64,000 nucleotides of DNA, taken from contig OZ287712.1 of NCBI GenBank assembly GCA_965649825.1, positions 347,708 to 411,707 on the forward strand. Direction: 5' to 3'. Under the pieces are notes generated by a model. It was not told where the DNA came from, made no database searches, and saw nothing but the letters and a program-made list of their open reading frames with translations. Of the stretch, positions 22,042 to 32,184 are shown piece by piece. Position 1 is the first letter of the stretch, and the number at the start of each line of letters is the position of its first letter. The DNA is from Penicillus capitatus. Lineage: Eukaryota; Chlorophyta. The position numbers and the translations under genes are program-made.

Positions 22042-24600
22042 TTCGACGTGTTACGCAAGGTAGGATGCAGTTTTGGCACTTTTACGCTTCGTGTATACGG
22101 TACCGTATTCACGAAACATAAGGTACGACACTTCTCGGGTGCTTACTAAAACAGCTTTTAGACAACGTTCAGATATTAGTAAGTCTACAATCGTACGCGA
22201 ACAGGTTTTATGACGAACATCTTCATATCAATGGATTATTAGTCAAACACCTCCTTCAAAGTTCGCTAATGATAAGAGCATACATATCATATAATCACGA
22301 TTTCTATTCATCCACTCAGAGTTCCAAATAAGCACACGAATGTCGAGGAAAGGACTATCGGAGCCTGGGATTTTTACGCAAACCTGGGTAACACTCGTTT
22401 AGCTACACAGTATTGTCCCGAATAAGCGATTAGTATGATAAACTTTAAGCGTCCCCCTTCGTACATCACTGTATGTGTCATCGTGTGAACGTTGACCATT
22501 CTTTTAAGGATGAGCTTTTTGTCTTGTCTTGGAACGCGAATATGGTTTCAGAGCGGTATCTTTCATGTGTTGGACGCCAGATTTCCAACAATGGTTAATT
22601 CCGTTCTTCTTCTTAACGGAAGCAAGACATTGGACACGACCGCCTACGATGACTACTAAAAGCACATGGACACTAGCTCGTCCAGAGGACAGGCTGTGGC
22701 GAAGATGGCGGCTCGTTACCAGAATACGTCACGAGTCGAGATCCTTGCAGATTACACGCAAGAAACAGAACGTGCCGAAGCCGATGCAGTAGTCGGACTG
22801 CTTCAAATTCTCTGGTATTGTACTAAACTCGCTTTGCAAACGCTACACCCTTGGAAAATGCGGTAGCTCTTAAAACGCAGCTTTTCACTAGGCATCGGTG
22901 CAACAAGAGGTAGAACAAACGTGCTCGAATTCTTGTTTGGGATTCGCAGATGAATTTATAAAGCATGTCATGGCCACGAAAGAAAGCTGCTTGATATGTT
23001 ACACACCATGATATCGATCGTTCAATTCAGGAACCTTAGATACGGTGGACATCATCCAGAACAAACTCGATTCGCTATTGTCAGCAATCATTACGGAAGT
23101 GTTAACGAGTAGTTTCAGAAGGTGAACTACAATCATCTTGTTAACAATCCAAGACCGTCTTGTACAACGTTTTCTATGCGATTGTGAAGGGCTGATGTCA
23201 AGAAACAGCTGTAAGCTTCACTGTCTTGCCCTCTGGACAGCTGTCCCCTTCCGGGTTCTATCAACATCGAGATACTTAAACGCGTCCACTGTAGAACCCT
23301 GCCTTTCTGTAATCATCCTCGTGTTTGTGGCTGGACACCTTGACGATTGAATAAGTTTAATAGTATTGTTATATAACAGTGATTCGTTTTTTGAAAGATT
23401 TCAGTCTGCTATCGACCGTCCGTGAGGTTAACAGTAATGTTTCATTCATCTTGCCGATATGTCCTTACAGCTGTCAAATACAAAACCAAGGGAACACGTC
23501 ACGAAAGAACTCGGTGATTACATTGTCACTGTCAGGAAGGGAGAAGAACTTAAGAAGAAGGTCATAACATGACATGAGGCATGTCGCCATCATAACGTCA
23601 TGCAGAAAACCACTATAAAAAGGGGGTTATCCGAACAAAGATCTGTAACAAGTGAACGTCTATCTGTTTTAACAAAGTTTGGTATTTGCTCATATCAACA
23701 TGGAAGTGGTTGTGGTCGAGCTCGATGCATGAAAAATGAGAGACAAAGAATGTCGTGACATGCATGGAATGGTCATCTCAGGGACGGATATCAGCTTTTA
23801 ATGCCATTACGAATGCAAGTGGCATCATGATCGCGTGGTTTACAGACTCGGGAGCGAAGAGACTGACGTGCATAAATCTAAAAACAACTCAATGGCTTAA
23901 ACAACACTCTTCATAGCTTCTGAATGGAATGTTTCTCGTTACAAGAAACGAATGAGATGTCTTGGCACTGTTTAGAACTGATTGTTCATAGAACACTTGT
24001 ACAAACTTGCTCGTGCGATTCGTGCCGGATGTGTGAGCCTATTGTCACGGCGTTTTTAATTGACATACCCTTAGTCATCATTCGACAGGAAACGCTTTAT
24101 CTTTGTGTGCATTTACGACGACTGTTCTCAAGCTGTTCTTTATTTTCTGACCGAAATGCGGTCGACGGAAAACATGACTGTGACAAGTATCCGCCGAGGC
24201 CGATGGAAGAAACCGCAACGCAGCAAGCTCCCTCCTAACGCCAGAAATCAAAGATAGTCGCGGCGAAGCGATTGCAAAATAAAACAAACAGAACTAGGCA
24301 GCTCGCGTCACACTACGGTTCGCCCGCAAAGCGTTTGCGTCTCATCTCGCGGCCGAGGTTACGCAGAAATCATTAAGATCCATAAGCTGCATGAAGTAGC
24401 GACCACTTCACGGCTACGCCCAAAAGAACGAATGGCTACAGCTAGCAAAACAGAAAACATTCAGCTAGAGACGTTCGTTGTCTTTACAGCCGAGCAACAG
24501 CTCACATTTAACAAGCAAATGAGAGTTATACCAGAAATGCACATAAAATGTATGCCGTATTCGAACGCGCCTAAAGAGCGAATTCAACAGTGACCTGAGT
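22042..24600. other. Long gene-poor region with fragments of a possible broken gene
   Basis: More AT-rich than the surroundings. Between 22509 and 23121 several frame-compatible pieces look protein-like: a frame from an ATG at 22509, then one from 22666 (MDTSSSRGQAVAKMAARYQN...) in the same frame but after a TAA, and later pieces such as LDTVDIIQNKLDSLL near 23038. An open frame at 23924-24238 shows nothing recognisable. No complete gene could be built. Confidence 0.35.
22509..23121 (+). pseudogene. Possible degenerate or unresolved multi-exon gene
   Basis: The frame from the ATG at 22509 reads through LLLNGSKTLDTTAYDDY to a TAA, then continues in the same frame as a plausible helical sequence (VEILADYTQETERAEADAV). 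Either the TAA is a disabling mutation or it lies in an intron I could not define. Further exon-like pieces lie at about 22893-22993 and 23038-23121. No family recognised. Confidence 0.3.
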
Positions 24601-25560
24601 GTCGTCTCATACCAAACAAAGATGACTAGACATGTGCTTCATTCAACTGGCCATTCAACAGCCAACGATACCAAACAGGTTTGCCAGACGTTCATTCCTC
24701 AATCTGCTGTTTCCCGAGAGTTCGACCGCCGAATAGAGGATCACTCATCCATGCGATCTGTCTTACTGGGAGACAGCGGCAAAATCTAGAAAACTGGAAC
24801 AAACGGCGGAGATGTTGGCGGATGGACTCTTCTTCTGTGCCCTTTTCTTTGACCAGCACGTGTTTTCGGGATACTGGTCTGTGTTGTCGGGAAGCGGGTC
24901 TGTGTCCCCTGGAAGAGAATCATCGCATCCTTCTCGTCGACGATAAAGTAGATAAAGGGGCGATCCACGTAATACTCGCGCAGCATCATTCTCGCTGCGA
25001 TGCGTAACCCTGTTGACGCTGCCGCTTCTGTGCCCTTCATTACACGCCATTAGAAGGAAACAATAGTCTACTCTCATGCCCACCTCTTCATCCACAACGA
25101 TCTTGGCTTTGTGAAGAACATTCGATATGGCAAGGGGAGGATAGTTTGTGATGCCTTGGAAGTTTGCATCTTCGCCGAACGCGGTAGTCAATCCCAGACT
25201 GTGCAGAATTTCTTCCAGTCCTTCGAGCGACAGCTCCAATTCCCACTTGGGGAGTTTAAATACCCCCGCCTCGATCGAAGCGAATCCACCCTGGAAGAGA
25301 GAATCTATCTCGGATGCAAGGTTCTTCTCCGCTTTCTTCCATCCATCTTTCTTGTCGGGTAACAACACGTACATCGAGAAATTTCCCCCTTTGTACGGCA
25401 ATTTGAAAAGAATACTATCCAATGACGGCACTCTTTTTAGAAGGATGTACTTGTGGCGAAGCATCATGAAAGGCACGGTCTGGTCTCCACCAACTCCGTG
25501 AAAGATGCCGTCGGCAGTGTCCTGCGGGGAGAATTGTGTCTGCCACTTGTCCTTGAAGTA
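24600..25560 (-). repeat. Inverted duplicate of 1-900 (serpin 3' half plus flank)
   Basis: The 3' half and about 150-190 bp of 3' flank of serpin copy 2 match bases 1 to about 900 in inverted orientation, 24 kb apart. Identity is high in coding sequence except around the reactive centre. Confidence 0.8.
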
Positions 25561-26077
25561 GAGGGCGTTGACAGCCACCAAGGCCGTGTTAGCATCAAGT
25601 ACGCCAGGCGGAATGATCTCTGGTATCATCCCCTCCGTTTTTTCTGCCACCCATGCATTGATGTCGCGTCCAACGGCATCGTATCCGTGAACGAAATCGA
25701 CGTGCTCGAGGTTGTCACGACCGACGTCCCGGACAAAGCGGTTCTTGATTTTCAACTCCTCTTCCACGTACACGCGATTTGCCATCTTGGCGGCGGAGTG
25801 TCTGCTGTAGTCGTCCATCTTGTCTGAAAGGCGACGCTTCTCGCGCTTGTCCTAAACGCATAATCATGAAGACGTCGTTGCTGTATAACGGAAAGCGTAC
25901 GTCAAATCCGAAGAGGTCCTCGATTTCTAACTTGGTCTTCCCGGCAGCGCCATGATAGACGAGCAGAAAGCACATGGCGATGGAGAGTGGGGAGAAGATG
26001 AGGCTTTCGCTGAGGTGGTTCGCTCTCCATTCCGAAACCACCTGCTGAGAGAATTCGTTGACGGCGTTTTCAGCCAT
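24786..26077 (-). CDS. Serpin (copy 2), full length, 402 aa
   Basis: Serine protease inhibitor; exons 26077-25858, 25823-25084 and 25034-24786. No signal peptide: the N-terminus MAENAVNEFSQQVVSEWRA leads directly into helix A and SLIFSPLSIAMCF, as in intracellular (clade-B-like) serpins. The hinge is GTEAAASTGL and the predicted reactive centre is P1 Arg / P1' Met, which points to trypsin-like targets, in contrast to Leu in copy 1. The first intron is only 34 nt (25824-25857). The protein has the same basic C-terminal tail as copy 1, beyond the canonical serpin end. Family assignment is secure; target specificity is inferred. Confidence 0.93.
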
Positions 26078-26430
26078 AAAGGATTGCGGCGCAACTGTCT
26101 TCTGCCGAACAATCTACGTACGTTTCTTAATGACACGCGTAAATGGACACCTTGTGTTACAATTTACCACGTTTCGGCAAAGTTGGCCAGAAACGAAGCG
26201 TTTTCCCGTCTAAGGATCGTCTGTCGTCCTTCCTGTATAGCATCTCATTAAGGCCGACTATCATCTAGAGAATCGACAATTGTCCGGTGAGGTCGCCACC
26301 TTCCTGTCGAAAAGATACCAATGAGACTTTTATGCCGGATTGATGAATGCCTTCGTCGCGTGGATTACAGTCCTCTTCTCTCTTCTCAATCGACCCAGTT
26401 CTCTCTTAAAAAGAAGGACTTAAGGAAACA
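26078..26430. other. Upstream region of serpin copy 2
   Basis: No coding signal recognised; presumed promoter of the serpin plus 3' flank of the STMP1-like copy. Confidence 0.4.
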
Positions 26431-26571
26431 TCAGGTCTCAGCAGCGTTGAGAATAGGCCCCAATCGGTGTGTTTGTTCAGTGTAGATCCCTACGACGATT
26501 CCCAGACCGAAGCAGACGATCGCAGAATTATCATTCAAGATACCGCCGAGCAAACTTCTTAAGAGCGCCAC
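26431..26571 (-). pseudogene. STMP1-like microprotein, copy A, without ATG start
   Basis: Minus-strand frame of 46 codons homologous to the microprotein at 31958-32110 (shared IVCFGLGIV.GIYTEQT.RL). At the position of the start codon it has GTG, and no in-frame ATG lies just upstream. It also lacks four residues present in copy B. The frame is otherwise intact, so it is either a recent start-loss pseudogene or uses a non-AUG start. Confidence 0.55.
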
Positions 26572-26643
26572 ATGATAATAAATGAGAAGGACGTGACACG
26601 TTGTTTCAATTCGATTAACATTTCGCTGCGTTACAACGCGTCG

Positions 26644-27261
26644 ATGGCAAGTGAACTGTCGCGGTTTATCGAACAGGAACTTAAACGCAAAGGCATTGAC
26701 CCGGATGACGACCGTCGGAATCTCCTTGGACGAGAGAGCTTTCGCATAGAGGTGTGCATTTGCTGGTCGAAAATGGACACGTCATTCATCGTTTGTGCTG
26801 GCAGTCGCGTTCTCATGCTCAAGAAACCCAGAGAAAGGCGTCAAAGACGACGCGGAATTTCTGTGTTGGCGGTGGAATCTTTCTGGCGATGGTCCTGATC
26901 GTGTATTTTCTCTCCAAATCCAACGCGAAGAGTGTTCCTACGTCTAAGGAGAAGGACGCTCTAAAATCGCCAGACCCTGCCCTTAAACTAAGCACTTCAA
27001 AAAATAATGGCACGGAAAAAGAGAAAGCTTCACAGCCCTACGATGCCAGTGCAACGGCAATACCTTCAATTCCTGGAACAGGTAAGACAGCTTCCTTCAA
27101 GATACTTGTTTTTCATCACAACTGTCGCAGAAAATGAGAGCAATAAGTTTGTGAAAGAAGATATCGATCTAGAAGGAGAAACGGAACTAGAAGAGAGGGA
27201 AGCAGAACCCTCTGTCGAAGGACAAGGCTACTTCCTAGAAGAACCGACAGATACTACATGA
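26644..27261 (+). CDS. Single-pass membrane protein, copy A (162 aa)
   Basis: Exons 26644-26751, 26832-27081 and 27131-27261. The N-terminal part (MASELSRFIEQELKRKGI...) and one membrane helix (NFCVGGGIFLAMVLIVYFL) are nearly identical to the copy at 32185-33099. The tail beyond the helix is Ser/Lys/Glu-rich and ends in an acidic stretch. Divergently transcribed from the STMP1-like copy 72 bp away. Function unknown; the shape suggests a small organelle- or ER-membrane protein. Confidence 0.7.
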
Positions 27262-27445
27262 ACTGGGCCTAAGAGAACGCTTAAGAAGTTGCCACTACCT
27301 TTCCACCGCCGACAGATAGAAGGCGTCGTCGATTTCTGTTCTTATTGATCTGAAGATCATCAGCATCGTGAACGCGCCGCGCGGCAGAGTGATGCTGTCA
27401 CATCATCTTTCCGAGAAACATTGCTATCGGTCATGTTCAAAGACA

Positions 27446-27690
27446 TTACCCGATCATCAATCGTTTCCTCCCACGCATTCCCATCGTGCATCGTCGCCAC
27501 GGCCACTCCTATTCTCTCCAGCAGCACTCTTCGCTGCTCCATCGTCATCGCATTCTCCGAAAGCATCTCCTTGACGCGACGTCCCTCCACTTTCTCCAAA
27601 TAGAGTGACTTCGTGGGATAGTCCACTAAGTAGAGCCCAGGAGTGAGATCCAGTTTTCTCTCCCGTATCAACCGGTATTGGCGGATGCGG
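27446..27690 (-). pseudogene. BUD32 kinase pseudogene with 254-bp internal deletion
   Basis: Closely matches 33192-33226 and then 33481 onward of the intact BUD32 gene; the 254 bp between (33227-33480) are missing. Those bases hold the catalytic loop (HGDLTTSN) and the DFG motif. The deletion is not a multiple of three and its ends share the tetranucleotide ATTC. Homology also stops near 27690, so the N-terminal lobe is absent. Confidence 0.88.
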
Positions 27691-28200
27691 ATTACGACGG
27701 CAGAAAAGCATAGCTCTGTGTGGGGAAAGAAGCGACATTCACCGACACTGGACCTCTACGTTCACACACGGTCTATATAAATCAAGGAAACTTGGAAAGC
27801 AGATTCCCCTACGTAAAGCTTGCTCGTGATGCTTAACAAATTTTCCGGGTGCATCTAAAAAAATCTGATTGCTTGGGTCCAGATGACCGTTTTTTAAGCA
27901 ATTGACTTTTTCGAGCGATTTGCTAATGGTTCCTCAGTCGTACTTTCATGTGTTAGGATGTGATCCTTATCCTTCGTCAAGGTGCAACGGCCTTTTACAC
28001 GAAAAGGTCTGTCACGATCGAGAAGGGTCACATAACGCATTGCGATTCGTGTCATTTCCAAAGTCCAATAATTCTCTCCATACCGTTCCGCACCGGACTG
28101 TCTTTTGAAGATATTGTAGATACTATGCAAACACATGTCATGTCAAACTAGCCCTTTATCTTGTCGACAGATTTGTCCGAAAAGCTGTCACAGGTGAACG
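27691..28200. other. Spacer beyond BUD32 remnant
   Basis: A minus-strand frame 28136-27894 starts with ATG and encodes 80 residues without recognisable features. No other signal. Confidence 0.35.
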
Positions 28201-28518
28201 GTGGACGGCGGTAAAGTTGTCAAAAAGTCGTCGGCGAAGTCGTTATATGTGCATGGTAAACGGCGGACAAAGACGTCAAGGAGACGTCGGGAGAGTCGTC
28301 AAGGGTGGTTATACGAAGGTGTCGGCAACCTCACGACCGTGGGGATCGACCCGAAGCGGATGGTGCAGTTGGACCAGTTCGAGAAGTACGACCGCGGGGG
28401 TTCGATTCCTGTGCCGGACTCAGAGGAGGGACGTCCCATCAAAGTTGACCCGGTTGAGTCTGGCAAGCCCGCGCCGAGTTGGATGGGTTACGGCGGGGAA
28501 AGGACAACGTCGCGCTAA
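28201..28518 (+). other. GC-rich orphan reading frame
   Basis: Open frame with protein-like composition in its second half (DPKRMVQLDQFEKYDRG, then IPVPDSEEGRPIKV) but no ATG near its beginning. It is clearly more GC-rich than the sequence on both sides, and its first half has short GACGTC-type repeats. It also contains TGGTGCAGTTGG and, about 40 nt later, GGTTCGATTCC, resembling pol III A and B boxes. Could be an exon of an undetected gene, a transposon fragment or a tRNA-derived SINE. Confidence 0.35.
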
Positions 28519-28632
28519 GTTCGGGGGCCGACGATAGGGTCACCACCCGGACAAAAACTTTTGTCCTTCTACCTAACCATCGATTTTGTTCTTACGCACC
28601 ACAGCCTTCGTATATCTTCTTAAGGTTGGCAA

Positions 28633-29227
28633 ATGAACCCCATCGATGGGATTTTAGTCAAACTCGCGAACGACGGTTTCTTCGGTGACAACATGAACAA
28701 TGCCTTTCACAAAACCTGGCCAACATTTTTCGACGATTGCTTGAATAGTGACCACACAAACCCGTATTCCTGTCTCGTATTCGTTGGGCATCCTTTCTAC
28801 GCATTCGTGCACGCGGCTCAGGTAAAGAGTGCACATTCAATAATTCATTTGACCTTTCTTGCTTCGCAAGTGGTATCTGACCGACCTCGACAGAGCTTTG
28901 AGGGGGATATACAAGAGAGGATTTTGTTGCCGTACTACTCTGCGTTCTGGAGATGAGACATCGCAAAGTAGCATCATCATTGATAAACATCACACGCAGA
29001 CACAAGATGCGAGTTTTGGAGGTTCTCTTTTAATTCTCTGCTCGACAACTGACTGTTTACGTTTAGACTCCTTCCTCATCTGCTCAAAGAACATCCGCAA
29101 TGAGCGTGGCCCCTCTATGTACATCGTTTCGCGCTGCGACCTCGATTACTCTGAATTGTTCGAATTGTCTCTACATCGTGAACAACTGTTTGCTAAGTCG
29201 ATGAACGACACGTTGACCTCGGAGTGA
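28633..29227 (+). CDS. Hypothetical protein, 166 aa, three exons
   Basis: Exons 28633-28821, 28871-29021 and 29067-29227, joined by GT-AG introns of 49 and 45 nt; the total is in frame. Contains LVFVGHPFYAFVHAAQWYL and ends SKNIRNERGPSMYIVSRCD...LTSE. No motif or family recognised. The region upstream may contain a further exon. Confidence 0.5.
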
Positions 29228-29315
29228 ATCCAGTTGCTAGCATCCCCAACGCATTAACAACACATCACAGCGGTGGTTTCGTCTATTTTGGCATCGTCGT
29301 TCACCTCGTCGGGCT

Positions 29316-29870
29316 TCACTTGGCACGTTTTCCCCTCATTGATGAGAGATTTCGCATCACGGCAGGCCTCGCAACCTGCGTCGCATACTGCCAAGCGTGA
29401 TCGATTTCTCTATCCTTGATAGCATTAGGAGGAGTCTTAGCGGGGAGTGTTAAAGGATCCGCCTGTAGGAATAGACAGAGAGGTCTGTTCATATATTACA
29501 AAGCATGCTTCTGTTATTTTAACTCTAGGGATTCATCAAAATAGACACTTCATCCTCTGACACGACTGCTTCTATCGGTGCCATTGCGGCGAGCACATGG
29601 ACGAACTTCAAAGGCAAAGGCAAAACTAACTCCGGAGCATGTTCCAAGGCCATTTCCATCACTTCTTCCAGTCCCATCGCATCTTTCGAGATTGAATCAT
29701 CGGTACTCGCACAATCTTATTCAGATATGGAGCCTAGACACGGATCTGCAGTCACAATGATCGTATCAGCTTCCCACTCTTTCAGGAGCATCACGAAGAT
29801 GGTCGCCGCCCTCTGACACGGAACCATCTGCGACAATTTCTACCGCGATAGGAAAACTGGCCTCTTCTAA
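29316..29870 (-). CDS. Hypothetical protein, C-terminal exons
   Basis: Minus-strand exons that read as protein: one around 29790-29870 (FPIAVEIVADGSVSEGG), one around 29549-29700 (MGLEEVMEMALEHAPELV, then LPLPLKFVHVLAAM), and the last at 29316-29462 (PPNAIKDREIDHAWQY ... MRGKRAK). The 86-nt intron 29463-29548 joins the last two in phase. The intron between the first two and the true start are uncertain. Convergent with the gene ending at 29227. No family recognised. Confidence 0.4.
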
Positions 29871-30161
29871 ACATCCTTATGGCAGGCATTCTTACCCACT
29901 GTGCACTTGCACAAGAGTCCTGTCGAGTTGCCTACACCTGCAAACAGTCACCAATGGCATTCGGTAACGTATGTTTCCAAGCAAAAAACGAACTGCGTCT
30001 GTTCCCCACTTATCCATGTGCACTACGGTACCACATTCCATACACGATGATGACGTGCATCTGACTTTCTATTTTGCATGGTTACGTTTCATCTCCTAAT
30101 GCGATCATATTAAAGACAACACGTTACCTCTGCTGTCTCTCGAAGTCGTTGCTTCGCCACG

Positions 30162-31068
30162 ATGTCCCTTATGTATCCCAACGTCGTCTTCGTGCGATGC
30201 GTCTGGATCACACTGTTCGTCTTGGTCCTGGTATGGATTGAAGAGTACATGGGCGGTTTCGACTCGAGCCCAGAAGACACGGGACCGGACCGCAACGACA
30301 CGAGTCGACTATTCAACTGGCATCCCTTTCTCATGATCCTCGCCTTCCCCGTCTTCATGACCGAGGCAATCTTCACCTACACCGCCCTTCCAGGCGTTCT
30401 CCTCCGTCGGCAAGCCCATCCTCCGATGCTCGACGACAGCGGCTTCACCCTGACTGTGTGTTCACGCAGAGATCTGAGGAAGATCGTTCACGCCGTCCTG
30501 CAGACACTTGTGCTGCTTGCGATGCTGTTCGGTCTTATCGCCGTTTTCCGCTCACACACCGAGAAGAAACCCAGGGCGATGGATGACCTGTACAGTCCTC
30601 ACAGCTACATGGGCATCTGCACGATGGCCTTCTTCGTTCTTCAGGTAAGGCCATCCGCTCCCTCCGTCCGGCTGCGATGGCCTGCCTGTGCAGTATCTCT
30701 GTGGCATCTTCTCGTTTGTCCTTCCGATCCTGACGCCTTCGCAGAGGGCCTTCTATGCACGTTATCATCACTTCTTCGGCACGGCAGCGTATCTCATTGG
30801 CATGGCCACGATCATGGCCGGCCTCCAGGAGAAGTCGACGTTCAATCGGAAGGGCGGTCGGCACATCAATTTCAAGGGATCCTACGAGCCGCTCAGCGTC
30901 ATCCCTGCCGTCATGACGCCTCTCATCATCCTCCTGGCCACGGCGGTGACGTTTCAGAGCGCGTTCCTGAAGGAGCCTCCTGTCGTCGAAGAGCCCGTCC
31001 CAGAGGAGGGCCCCTCGATGGAAGCGCAGCAGCCTTTGGTCAAAAGCGAGCGGGAAGCGGCAACGTAG
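30162..31068 (+). CDS. CYB561: Cytochrome b561 (CYB561 family), 285 aa
   Basis: Six-helix di-haem protein expected to pass electrons from cytosolic ascorbate to acceptors on the luminal side of a membrane. Exons 30162-30644 and 30694-31068, with a 49-nt intron in phase 0. Haem-ligand histidines are in NWHPFLM, RKIVHAVLQ, YSPHSYMG and RYHHFFGT. The first helix follows immediately after the start, and a Glu/Pro-rich cytosolic tail ends the protein. This is the classical CYB561 subtype; the gene at 3736-4581 is a distant, shorter relative. Confidence 0.93.
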
Positions 31069-31957
31069 TCCGTCTGTCTTCACGACACGCCTATCTGACG
31101 ATCGAGCCCTGTTGACGTGGAAGCCCTTTGCTCTGTGCTTGTCTTGCCAGTGTCCTTGATGAACCGTTCTGCACGGTCTCCTGACGCTTCTCATCCGTTC
31201 ATACCTTTTGCCCTGCTTGGCTCCGCCTTGTGTACCTGTTTTTGATCACCTAGACCAAAAAGACTTGCCTTGCCTGTGTCTGAATGTACGTGTGACGGAA
31301 GGAATTCTTCTTGACTGTGCGTGGACAGGATCGAGATTCGATAGTGGTGCTCTGCAGATTCCTAGCTTCGATCTTTGGTCATTCTCAGACGGACGACGCG
31401 TTTAGACGGCAAAGAATGAAGGATCCTAGGAGATGAGCCACCTGTTCATTCTGACATCCTCTCCCTCGCACGATAGCTCTCTTTCTTCCGGTTTCCTTCT
31501 GTTTGGCAGAGTGGGATGCGCAAACACCGCATCACTCCGTCCTCGGCCATCCAACGCGTGCCAACGAAATTCGGCACAGTTTCAAGTCTCTGCACTGATT
31601 GCACGTATTTCACTGAAGATGGCGAGGAGACAGTCATCTGGGGCGATCCCGTGCGCGAGGCAATGCTGCATCATACAGCGCAGAAGCATCTTGGCTGCCG
31701 AAGGCGCTGAGAAGAGAGACCGCGCGATAGGCTTTGTAAAGCGACAAGAATGGAGAGCTACTCGATCGAGGCAAATAGACGATCCCGGTCACTCTTAAAC
31801 GCAATCTCCTATATAATGGACAAGTACTCAGGAAATCTTCTTATGCGTGCATTGTTTCAAGATGCTTCACTTTCTCACACTCTTCTCCCACTCCTTGAAC
31901 CGTGTCATGTATCTGCACAACTCATGCCAAAGAACATTCGTGTTGGCAAAGCGAAGC
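31069..31957. other. Spacer with small open frames
   Basis: Two ATG-started plus-strand frames, 31516-31710 (one Cys-X2-Cys pair) and 31750 to about 31990, look weakly protein-like and could be exons of one small gene; I could not join them. Otherwise 3' flank of CYB561. Confidence 0.35.
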
Positions 31958-32110
31958 TCACGATTGGGCGGCGCTCTCAATGGGCGGCAGTCGGTATGTT
32001 TGTTCAGTGTAGATCCCTGCGACGATTCCGAGACCGAAGCAGACGATCGCAGGATTGTTGGCCAAGATACCGCCGACTAAACCGCCGAGTAAACTTCGCA
32101 CGAGCGCCAT
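31958..32110 (-). CDS. STMP1-like mitochondrial microprotein, 50 aa (copy B)
   Basis: Intronless frame from the ATG at 32110. One short hydrophobic segment (AIVCFGLGIVAGIYTEQTY) followed by RLPP, resembling the GFTLGNVVGMYLAQNY type segment of short transmembrane mitochondrial protein 1. Length also fits (about 47 aa in animals). That family is tied to the respiratory chain in the inner mitochondrial membrane. Assignment rests on the short conserved segment only. Shares a 74-bp divergent promoter with the membrane protein at 32185. Confidence 0.6.
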   Translation of the reverse strand: MALVRSLLGGLVGGILANNPAIVCFGLGIVAGIYTEQTYRLPPIESAAQS

Positions 32111-32184
32111 ATGATTGATAATAAATGAGATGGACGTGACGCGTTGTTCTTAATCCGATTATCGTTTTTCTGCGTAACGCGTCG

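Larger units (their letters stand above)
26431..27690. repeat. Segmental duplicate, copy A (STMP1-like / membrane protein / BUD32 remnant)
   Basis: Corresponds in gene order and orientation to 31958-33690. Homology is clear in the microprotein, the divergent promoter, exons 1-2 of the membrane protein and the BUD32 remnant; it is weak in the membrane protein's tail exon. Confidence 0.8.

Noticed and set aside
23924-24238. Open frame of 104 codons with many Cys
   Set aside because: ATG-started, but no homology-like block, no splice continuation, and it lies in the AT-richer gene-poor stretch; probably chance.
28354-28425. tRNA gene suggested by A-box- and B-box-like words
   Set aside because: The T-stem would have mismatches and the 5' and 3' ends cannot form an acceptor stem, so no cloverleaf is possible.
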